DNA of 64,000 bases, taken from assembly GCA_949358305.1 (NCBI GenBank), contig OX442316.1, positions 18,042,001-18,106,000 on the forward strand. The letters are read 5' to 3'. Made by a program: the position numbers and the translations under genes. Below the pieces are notes generated by a model. The model searched no databases, was not told where the DNA came from, and was given only the letters and a program-made list of their open reading frames with translations. Below, in pieces: positions 11,351-22,471 of this stretch (position 1 is the first letter of the stretch; every line of letters begins with the position of its first letter). This DNA comes from Strigamia acuminata (taxonomy: Eukaryota; Arthropoda; Chilopoda; Geophilomorpha; Linotaeniidae).

Positions 11351-11830
11351 GGGGTATTCAAGGCAGTACGCCATGTTTTTCACTATTATTCAAGGCAGTA
11401 TGCCATGTTTTCCACTATTATTCAAGGCCATGTTTTCCAGTATTTTATTTTTACCATTTTGTAAGTTTATTGCAATATGTATAAAGTTTATTGCTTTTTG
11501 TATGAAGAGTAGTATTCTTTGTGTAATGTGTCTTTATACACATCACACACAACGGTTTTTTCTGTTTTCTTCATGTTTATGTTTCGTGTATGCACGTGAA
11601 GCCCTGGCACATCTGTCGAACACCTGTACGCATTTGGACGCGCTCAAGGCGCTACATCGCGTGCTGAAACGCGCTGACGGCGCTACATCACGCATAGTAG
11701 CATATATATCACACACATTTCGCGCCCACGACAAAGTACGAACTCATGGCGATCACCAAAGAACATTTACTTTTCCACACACGTTTTATTTTCTCACAGT
11801 CCTGTACACATTTAACTTGCGCGCGCACTT

Positions 11831-14800
11831 GCTAATGCTACGGTCGACGGCGATTCGCATGCGCTATCCGCTGCATCAAACCCCAAATACCGATAAAAAA
11901 TCGCAGAAAACACTAATCCCGACCCAAAAACCGCCAAAATTACCCTCAACACACGCCAACAACCTTCCACCACTTAAATTACACCGGAAAAAAACAATTT
12001 CAAACCGAAAAATCAACAAAAAAGGCCAAAAAAATATTGCAAACAAAGAGAAAAGATCAATTATCGAGGCAAATCCCCACCACAAAACAACGCATCGCCG
12101 GTATACACTTAAGCGTACAGTGCACAACACTACTGTTTATTTTCAATGATCCAATAAATAAAATTTGAAACAAAGTTGAGTGGAATTGTACGTTTCTTGT
12201 ATATTAAAGTTTTTATTTTGTTTGTTTACACTTAATTTTTTTTTTCCATCATAGAATGGCGACTCGATACTTTTGTAGCTCGAATTCACTTCGTAAACGT
12301 GGTCGGTGTTCATCACGCGTCAATGCGCTCGTGCAATAGTATAGGCGCGCATACGATTTGATGCGCGCAAAACTTGCAAAACTTGCACGGAATTTGGGCA
12401 ATTTTTGACAAATTTCAGCAGATTTTTGCCTGTATTTGACAAATTTCAGAAGATTTTTGCCTATATTTGACAAATTTCAGAAGATTTCCTCAATCCTCAA
12501 ACATTTGCTGAAATTTCTCATAAAATTTCAAAAATTAATTGAAATTTGTCTGAAATTTGTCTGGAATTTGTCAAATATTGTCAAAAATCCGTGGAAATTT
12601 GTCAAATACTGGCAAAAATCCATGTAAATTTGTCAAAAATTGCCATAATTCGGTGCAAATTGTGTTAGATATTGGAAAAATTTATTTTAACGCTTCCAAC
12701 GCGCCAGTAAATCGCGCGTGCACACGCATGGATTTTTCGTCATAGTTGGATGCGCGCAAACCTCACGTAACTTGCGCCAAAATTTGGCAATTTTTGACAA
12801 ATTTCAGCAGATTTTTGCCAGTATTTGACAAATTTCCACTGATTTTTGACAATATTTGACCCAACAACTGCGCCACGTTCCAGGCGCCGGTTTAGGCATT
12901 TTAGACCCGTTTTAGACCGTTTTAGATGGCGAAAACGTTCTCTCCATCATTTTCTACCCCTGGGTGAGGTTTTCAGCGTTCATGATTGATGAAAAAGCTG
13001 TTTTCTAACTAGCTGTCCCATTGCTAGTTTTGGCGTCAGGTTTTAGCAACCTTCCGATCCGACTCTGTCGTCTGCACGACCTCCAAGACCGTTTTAGGGT
13101 TAATTTGAGTCAAATAATTCATTCTGGGGGTTGTTTTGGGTTTTTTACAAGTGTGTTTTTGTAGTTTTTATTGGTTTCAAACATTGTCAATTCTTTATAC
13201 AAGTGTAACTTTCATTTCTCTGTATTTTGAGAACTTTGCATTGCAGCAAAGTTCATTTCTTGCCCCTTAATTATTGTGTAATTGTTGGTTTTCAAGCCCG
13301 TTTTTTAACAATAACTTTATTTGAAGTGCCTATTGTTTCAGGCACGTGCCTTTTATTGTTGAGCAATTTCTTGGGCAGTTGCGCTCCTGTTGCTAGCATT
13401 GCCGCGCGTTCTCCGCGCGCGTACTCGCGTTTCGCATCACACACATTCGGATTCGATGGCATATCGCGGCGGCACATTGTGTGGCATAGCGCGGCACGTT
13501 GCAATTGCTAATGCTACGGTCGACGGCGATTCGCATGCGCTATCCGCTGCATCAAACCCCAAATACCGATAAAAAATCGCAGAAAACACTAATCCCGACC
13601 CAAAAACCGCCAAAATTACCCTCAACACACGCCAACAACCTTCCACCACTTAAATTACACCGGAAAAAAACAATTTCAAACCGAAAAATCAACAAAAAAG
13701 GCCAAAAAAATATTGCAAACAAAGAGAAAAGATCAATTATCGAGGCAAATCCCCACCACAAAACAACGCATCGCCGGTATACACTTAAGCGTACAGTGCA
13801 CAACACTACTGTTTATTTTCAATGATCCAATAAATAAAATTTGAAACAAAGTTGAGTGGAATTGTACGTTTCTTGTATATTAAAGTTTTTATTTTGTTTG
13901 TTTACACTTAATTTTTTTTTTCCATCATAGAATGGCGACTCGATACTTTTGTAGCTCGAATTCACTTCGTAAACGTGGTCGGTGTTCATCACGCGTCAAT
14001 GCGCTCGTGCAATAGTATAGGCGCGCATACGATTTGATGCGCGCAAAACTTGCAAAACTTGCACGGAATTTGGGCAATTTTTGACAAATTTCAGCAGATT
14101 TTTGCCTGTATTTGACAAATTTCAGAAGATTTTTGCCTATATTTGACAAATTTCAGAAGATTTCCTCAATCCTCAAACATTTGCTGAAATTTCTCATAAA
14201 ATTTCAAAAATTAATTGAAATTTGTCTGAAATTTGTCTGGAATTTGTCAAATATTGTCAAAAATCCGTGGAAATTTGTCAAATACTGGCAAAAATCCATG
14301 TAAATTTGTCAAAAATTGCCATAATTCGGTGCAAATTGTGTTAGATATTGGAAAAATTTATTTTAACGCTTCCAACGCGCCAGTAAATCGCGCGTGCACA
14401 CGCATGGATTTTTCGTCATAGTTGGATGCGCGCAAACCTCACGTAACTTGCGCCAAAATTTGGCAATTTTTGACAAATTTCAGCAGATTTTTGCCAGTAT
14501 TTGACAAATTTCCACTGATTTTTGACAATATTTGACCCAACAACTGCGCCACGTTCCAGGCGCCGGTTTAGGCATTTTAGACCCGTTTTAGACCGTTTTA
14601 GATGGCGAAAACGTTCTCTCCATCATTTTCTACCCCTGGGTGAGGTTTTCAGCGTTCATGATTGATGAAAAAGCTGTTTTCTAACTAGCTGTCCCATTGC
14701 TAGTTTTGGCGTCAGGTTTTAGCAACCTTCCGATCCGACTCTGTCGTCTGCACGACCTCCAAGACCGTTTTAGGGTTAATTTGAGTCAAATAATTCATTC

Positions 14801-17800
14801 TGGGGGTTGTTTTGGGTTTTTTACAAGTGTGTTTTTGTAGTTTTTATTGGTTTCAAACATTGTCAATTCTTTATACAAGTGTAACTTTCATTTCTCTGTA
14901 TTTTGAGAACTTTGCATTGCAGCAAAGTTCATTTCTTGCCCCTTAATTATTGTGTAATTGTTGGTTTTCAAGCCCGTTTTTTAACAATAACTTTATTTGA
15001 AGTGCCTATTGTTTCAGGCACGTGCCTTTTATTGTTGAGCAATTTCTTGGGCAGTTGCGCTCCTGTTGCTAGCATTGCCGCGCGTTCTCCGCGCGCGTAC
15101 TCGCGTTTCGCATCACACACATTCGGATTCGATGGCATATCGCGGCGGCACATTGTGTGGCATAGCGCGGCACGTTGCAATTGCTAATGCTACGGTCGAC
15201 GGCGATTCGCATGCGCTATCCGCTGCATCAAACCCCAAATACCGATAAAAAATCGCAGAAAACACTAATCCCGACCCAAAAACCGCCAAAATTACCCTCA
15301 ACACACGCCAACAACCTTCCACCACTTAAATTACACCGGAAAAAAACAATTTCAAACCGAAAAATCAACAAAAAAGGCCAAAAAAATATTGCAAACAAAG
15401 AGAAAAGATCAATTATCGAGGCAAATCCCCACCACAAAACAACGCATCGCCGGTATACACTTAAGCGTACAGTGCACAACACTACTGTTTATTTTCAATG
15501 ATCCAATAAATAAAATTTGAAACAAAGTTGAGTGGAATTGTACGTTTCTTGTATATTAAAGTTTTTATTTTGTTTGTTTACACTTAATTTTTTTTTTCCA
15601 TCATAGAATGGCGACTCGATACTTTTGTAGCTCGAATTCACTTCGTAAACGTGGTCGGTGTTCATCACGCGTCAATGCGCTCGTGCAATAGTATAGGCGC
15701 GCATACGATTTGATGCGCGCAAAACTTGCAAAACTTGCACGGAATTTGGGCAATTTTTGACAAATTTCAGCAGATTTTTGCCTGTATTTGACAAATTTCA
15801 GAAGATTTTTGCCTATATTTGACAAATTTCAGAAGATTTCCTCAATCCTCAAACATTTGCTGAAATTTCTCATAAAATTTCAAAAATTAATTGAAATTTG
15901 TCTGAAATTTGTCTGGAATTTGTCAAATATTGTCAAAAATCCGTGGAAATTTGTCAAATACTGGCAAAAATCCATGTAAATTTGTCAAAAATTGCCATAA
16001 TTCGGTGCAAATTGTGTTAGATATTGGAAAAATTTATTTTAACGCTTCCAACGCGCCAGTAAATCGCGCGTGCACACGCATGGATTTTTCGTCATAGTTG
16101 GATGCGCGCAAACCTCACGTAACTTGCGCCAAAATTTGGCAATTTTTGACAAATTTCAGCAGATTTTTGCCAGTATTTGACAAATTTCCACTGATTTTTG
16201 ACAATATTTGACCCAACAACTGCGCCACGTTCCAGGTGCCGGTTTAGGCATTTTAGACCCGTTTTAGACCGTTTTAGATGGCGAAAACGTTCTCTCCATC
16301 ATTTTCTACCCCTGGGTGAGGTTTTCAGCGTTCATGATTGATGAAAAAGCTGTTTTCTAACTAGCTGTCCCATTGCTAGTTTTGGCGTCAGGTTTTAGCA
16401 ACCTTCCGATCCGACTCTGTCGTCTGCACGACCTCCAAGACCGTTTTAGGGTTAATTTGAGTCAAATAATTCATTCTGGGGGTTGTTTTGGGTTTTTTAC
16501 AAGTGTGTTTTTGTAGTTTTTATTGGTTTCAAACATTGTCAATTCTTTATACAAGTGTAACTTTCATTTCTCTGTATTTTGAGAACTTTGCATTGCAGCA
16601 AAGTTCATTTCTTGCCCCTTAATTATTGTGTAATTGTTGGTTTTCAAGCCCGTTTTTTAACAATAACTTTATTTGAAGTGCCTATTGTTTCAGGCACGTG
16701 CTTCCACGTGCCTTTTATTGTTGAGCAATTTCTTGGGCAGTTGCGCTCCTGTTGCTAGCATTGCCGCGCGTTCTCCGCGCGCGTACTCGCGTTTCGCATC
16801 ACACACATTCGGATTCGATGGCCTATCGCGGCGGCACATTGTGTGGCATAGCGCGGCAGGTTGCAATTGCTAATGCTACGGTCGACGGCGATTCGCATGC
16901 GCTATCCGCTGCATCAAACCCCAAATACCGATCAAAAATCGCAGAAAACACTAATCCCGACCCAAAAACCGCCAAAATTACCCTCAACACACGCCAACAA
17001 CCTTCCACCACTTAAATTACACCGGAAAAAAACAATTTCAAACCGAAAAATCAACAAAAAAGGCCAAAAAAATATTGCAAACAAAGAGAAAAGATCAATT
17101 ATCGAGGCAAATCCCCACCACAAAACAACGCATCGCCGGTATACACTTAAGCGTACAGTGCACAACACTACTGTTTATTTTCAATGATCCAATAAATAAA
17201 ATTTGAAACAAAGTTGAGTGGAATTGTACGTTTCTTGTATATTAAAGTTTTTATTTTGTTTGTTTACACTTAATTTTTTTTTTCCATCATAGAATGGCGA
17301 CTCGATACTTTTGTAGCTCGAATTCACTTCGTAAACGTGGTCGGTGTTCATCACGCGTCAATGCGCTCGTGCAATAGTATAGGCGCGCATACGATTTGAT
17401 GCGCGCAAAACTTGCAAAACTTGCACGGAATTTGGGCAATTTTTGACAAATTTCAGCAGATTTTTGCCTGTATTTGACAAATTTCAGAAGATTTTTGCCT
17501 ATATTTGACAAATTTCAGAAGATTTCCTCAATCCTCAAACATTTGCTGAAATTTCTCATAAAATTTCTAAAATTAATTGAAATTTGTCTGAAATTTGTCT
17601 GGAATTTGTCAAATATTGTCAAAAATCCGTGGAAATTTGTCAAATACTGGCAAAAATCCATGTAAATTTGTCAAAAATTGCCATAATTCGGTGCAAATTG
17701 TGTTAGATATTGGAAAAATTTATTTTAACGCTTCCAACGCGCCAGTAAATCGCGCGTGCACACGCATGGATTTTTTGTCATAGTTGGATGCGCGCAAACC

Positions 17801-18556
17801 TCACGTAACTTGCGCCAAAATTTGGCAATTTTTGACAAATTTCAGCAGATTTTTGCCAGTATTTGACAAATTTCCACTGATTTTTGACAATATTTGACCC
17901 AACAACTGCGCCACGTTCCAGGCGCCGGTTTAGGCATTTTAGACCCGTTTTAGACCGTTTTAGATGGCGAAAACGTTCTCTCCATCATTTTCTACCCCTG
18001 GGTGAGGTTTTCAGCGTTCATAATTGATGAAAAAGCTGTTTTCTAACTAGCTGTCCCATTGCTAGTTTTGGCGTCAGGTTTTAGCAACCTTCCGATCCGA
18101 CTCTGTCGTCTGCACGACCTCCAAGACTGTTTTAGGGTTAATTTGAGTCAAATAATTCATTCTGGGTGTTGTTTTGGGTTTTTTACAAGTGTGTTTTTGT
18201 AGTTTTTATTGGTTTCAAACATTGTCAATTCTTTATACAAGTGTAACTTTCATTTCTCTGTATTTTGAGAACTTTGCATTGCAGCAAAGTTCATTTCTTG
18301 CCCCTTAATTATTGTGTAATTGTTGGTTTTCAAGCCCGTTTTTTAACAATAACTTTATTTGAAGTGCCTATTGTTTCAGGCACGTGCTTCCACGTGCCTT
18401 TTATTGTTGAGCAATTTCTTGGGCAGTTGCGCTCCTGTTGCTAGCATTGCCGCGCGTTCTCCGCGCGCGTACTCGCGCGTTTCGCATCACACACATTCGG
18501 GTTCAATGGCCTATCGCGGCGGCACATTGTGTGGCATAGCGCGGCACGTTGCAATT
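11831..18556 (+). repeat. Four head-to-tail 1.68-kb satellite units
   Basis: Units start at 11831, 13507, 15183 and 16869, each with gctaatgctacggtcgacgg, giving lengths of 1676, 1676, 1686 and about 1688 bp. The first unit begins abruptly after single-copy DNA and, upstream of the shared start, has different flanking sequence. Units 2 and 3 are almost identical. The 10-bp length step is the loss or gain of one arm of the CACGTG hairpin near the unit end, and the last 2 bp come from an extra cg in a cgcgcg run. No convincing gene is present in any unit. Confidence 0.9.
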
Positions 18557-18635
18557 ACGTGACGTGGCACGTTGCTGTTACGTGACGCGATAGCCAGTAT
18601 TTAAGCAGGGGATTCCATCATCGTTTACACAAATG
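18555..18635 (+). promoter_or_regulatory. Promoter-like segment facing the left hairpin array (copy 2)
   Basis: Same as 1450-1530 at the 17,105 offset: paired ttacgtgacg words, the TATA-like tatttaag at 18598-18605, and an ATG at 18633 that opens the longest array frame. Confidence 0.3.
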
Positions 18636-18695
18636 CGCATTGCAACGTGGAGGCGCATTCGAGTCCTTTTCCCAAGCGTTGAAAAAGGACAAAAC

Positions 18696-20013
18696 TCGTA
18701 TTCGATTCGAAAGCGAATCGAATACGATTTTTGTCCTTTTTCAACGCAAAATTGTATTCGATTCGCTTTCGAATCGAATACGAGTTTTGCCCTTCTTCAA
18801 CGCGAAATCGTATTCGACTCGCTTTCGAGTCGAATGCGAATTTTTCCCTTCTTCAACGCGAAATCGTATTCGACTCGTTTTCGAGTCGAGTACGAGTTTT
18901 GCCCTTCTTCAACGCGAAATCGTATTCGACTCGTTTTCGAGTCGAGTACGAGTTTTGCCCTTCTTCAACGCGAAATCGTATTCGACTCGTTTTCGAGTCG
19001 AATACGAGTTTTGCCCTTCTTCAACGCGAAATCGTATTCGACTCTTTTCGAGTCGAGTACGAGTTTTGCCCTTCTTCAACGCGAAATCGTATTCGACTCG
19101 TTTTCGAGTCGAGTACGAGTTTTGCCCTTCTTCAACGCGAAATCGTATTCGACTCGTTTTCGAGTCGAGTACGAGTTTTGCCCTTCTTCAACGCGAAATC
19201 GTATTCGACTCGTTTTCGAGTCGAATACGAGTTTTGCCCTTCTTCAACGCGAAATCGTATTCGACTCGTTTTCGAGTCGAGTACGAGTTTTGCCCTTCTT
19301 CAACGCGAAATCGTATTCGACTCGTTTTCGAGTCGAGTACGAGTTTTGCCCTTCTTCAACGCGAAATCGTATTCGACTCGTTTTCGAGTCGAATACGAGT
19401 TTTGCCCTTCTTCAACGCGAAATCGTATTCGACTCGTTTTCGAGTCGAGTACGAGTTTTGCCCTTCTTCAACGCGAAATCGTATTCGACTCGCTTTCGAG
19501 TCGAATGCGAATTTTTCCCTTCTTCAACGCGAAATCGTATTCGACTCGTTTTCGAGTCGAGTACGAGTTTTGCCCTTCTTCAACGCGAAATCGTATTCGA
19601 CTCGTTTTCGAGTCGAATACGAGTTTTGCCCTTCTTCAACGCGAAATCGTATTCGACTCGTTTTCGAGTCGAGTACGAGTTTTGCCCTTCTTCAACGCGA
19701 AATCGTATTCGACTCGTTTTCGAGTCGAGTACGAGTTTTGCCCTTCTTCAACGCGAAATCGTATTCGACTCGTTTTCGAGTCGAATACGAGTTTTGCCCT
19801 TCTTCAACGCGAAATCGTATTCGACTCGTTTTCGAGTCGAGTACGAGTTTTGCCCTTCTTCAACGCGAAATCGTATTCGACTCGTTTTCGAGTCGAATAC
19901 GAGTTTTGCCCTTCTTCAACGCGAAATCGTATTCGACTCGTTTTCGAGTCGAGTACGAGTTTTGCCCTTCTTCAACGCGAAATCGTATTCGACTCGTTTT
20001 CGAGTCGAATACG
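18696..20013 (+). repeat. 56-bp hairpin array, 24 hairpins (copy 2, left)
   Basis: Identical to 1591-2908 at the 17,105 offset, including the deleted base and the duplicated marker unit. Confidence 0.92.
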
Positions 20014-21684
20014 AGATAGTCGATGACCCGTTCCCGGACTTTGACTCGTACGACTCGTATTCGAGATGTATTCGAGATGTATTCGAGATGTATTCGAATC
20101 GTATTCGAGTCGCATTCGAGATGGTCGATGATTTCCACTCGCTCGTATACGCGTTGTATACGAGCTCGTATTTTGATCGTAATCGTAAACGAATCGTTTA
20201 CAAGTCGTATACAAGTTGTATACGACGTGTATACACCTCGTATACGAACGAAGTTTGGAAAATCCACCGGATACTTACTACGACATGAAAACACATAGTA
20301 GTCACATACGTCTTATTTGGAAATTGTGTTTTCACAAACTTCGTTCGTATACGAGGTGTATACACGTCGTATACAACTTGTATACGACTTGTAAACGATT
20401 CGTTTACGATTACGATCAAAATACGAGCTCGTATACAACGCGTATACGAGCGAGTGGAAATCATCGACCATCTCGAATACGACTCGAATTCGATTCGTAT
20501 TCGATTCGAATACGATTCGAATTCGATTCGAATACGAATACGATCAAAATACGAACTCGTAACAACTCGAATACGAATCAAAGTCCGGGAAACAAAAATC
20601 GACCATCTCGTATACGACTCGTATTCGAGATGTATTCGGGATGTATTCGAATCGTATTCGAGTCGCATTCGAGATGGTCGATGATTTCCACTCGCTCGTA
20701 TACGCGTTGTATACGAGCTCGTATTTTGATCGTAATCGTAAACGAATCGTTTACAAGTCGTATACAAGTTGTATACGACGTGTATACACCTCGTATACGA
20801 ACGAAGTTTGGAAAATCCACCGGATACTTACTACGACATGAAAACACATAGTAGTCACATACGTCTTATTTGGAAATTGTGTTTTCACAAACTTCGTTCG
20901 TATACGAGGTGTATACACGTCGTATACAACTTGTATACGACTTGTAAACGATTCGTTTACGATTACGATCAAAATACGAGCTCGTATACAACGCGTATAC
21001 GAGCGAGTGGAAATCATCGACCATCTCGAATACGACTCGAATTCGATTCGTATTCGATTCGAATACGATTCGAATTCGATTCGAATACGAATACGATCAA
21101 AATACGAACTCGTAACAACTCGAATACGAATCAAAGTCCGGGAAACAAAAATCGACCATCTCGTATACGACTCGTATTCGAGATGTATTCGAGATGTATT
21201 CGAATCGTATTCGAGTCGCATTCGAGATGGTCGATGGTTTCCACTCGCTCGTATACGCGTTGTATACGAGCTCGTATTTTGATCGTAATCGTAAACGAAT
21301 CGTTTACAAGTCGTATACAAGTTGTATACGACGTGTATACACCTCGTATACGAACGAAGTTTGGAAAATCCACCGGATACTTACTACGACATGAAAACAC
21401 ATAGTAGTCACATACGTCTTATTTGGAAATTGTGTTTTCACAAACTTCGTTCGTATACGAGGTGTATACACGTCGTATACAACTTGTATACGACTTGTAA
21501 ACGATTCGTTTACGATTACGATCAAAATACGAGCTCGTATACAACGCGTATACGAGCGAGTGGAAATCATCGACCATCTCGAATGCGACTCGAATACGAT
21601 TCGAATACATCTCGAATACATCTCGAATACATCTCGAATACGAGTCGTACGAGTCAAAGTCCGGGAACGGGTCATCGACTATCT
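20014..21684. repeat. Palindrome core: three 553-bp stem-loop units (copy 2)
   Basis: Same as 2909-4579 at the 17,105 offset, with the same minor base differences between the three sub-units. Confidence 0.9.
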
Positions 21685-22330
21685 CGTATTCGACTCGAAA
21701 ACGAGTCGAATACGATTTCGCGTTGAAGAAGGACAAAACTCGTACTCGACTCGAAAACGAGTCGAATACGATTTCGCGTTGAAGAAGGGCAAAACTCGTA
21801 TTCGACTCGAAAACGAGTCGAATACGATTTCGCGTTGAAGAAGGGCAAAACTCGTACTCGACTCGAAAACGAGTCGAATACGATTTCGCGTTGAAGAAGG
21901 GCAAAACTCGTATTCGACTCGAAAACGAGTCGAATACGATTTCGCGTTGAAGAAGGGCAAAACTCGTACTCGACTCGAAAACGAGTCGAATACGATTTCG
22001 CGTTGAAGAAGGGCAAAACTCGTACTCGACTCGAAAAGAGTCGAATACGATTTCGCGTTGAAGAAGGGCAAAACTCGTATTCGACTCGAAAACGAGTCGA
22101 ATACGATTTCGCGTTGAAGAAGGGCAAAACTCGTACTCGACTCGAAAACGAGTCGAATACGATTTCGCGTTGAAGAAGGGAAAAATTCGCATTCGACTCG
22201 AAAGCGAGTCGAATACGATTTCGCGTTGAAGAAGGGCAAAACTCGTATTCGATTCGAAAGCGAATCGAATACAATTTTGCGTTGAAAAAGGACAAAAATC
22301 GTATTCGATTCGCTTTCGAATCGAATACGA
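21685..22330 (-). repeat. 56-bp hairpin array, 12 hairpins (copy 2, right, inverted)
   Basis: Identical to 4580-5225 at the 17,105 offset. Confidence 0.92.
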
Positions 22331-22420
22331 GTTTTGTCCTTTTTCAACGCTTGGGAAAAGGACTCGAATGCGCCTCCACGTTGCAATGCGCATTTGTGTA
22401 AACGATGATGGAATCCCCTG

Positions 22421-22471
22421 CTTAAATACTGGCTATCGCGTCACGTAACAGCAACGTGCCACGTCACGTAA
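22421..22471 (-). promoter_or_regulatory. Mirror promoter-like segment facing the right array (copy 2)
   Basis: Reverse complement of the left segment; TATA-like word at 22421-22428. It points into the 12-hairpin array. Confidence 0.3.

Larger units (their letters stand above)
9664..11830. other. Single-copy segment between the duplication junction and the 1.68-kb units
   Basis: No gene is supported. Visible structure: three gcggatttt/gcggattttg words at 9725-9830; an aaaatggc/gccatttt hairpin cluster (10010-10170); palindromic ataaacgcc repeats (10308-10393, 11193-11350); a loose 10-11-base quasi-repeat of aaaaatcga-type words (10810-11060); and three copies of an aaggcagt/tgccatgttttccactatt repeat of about 34 bp (11355-11440). 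Confidence 0.6.
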
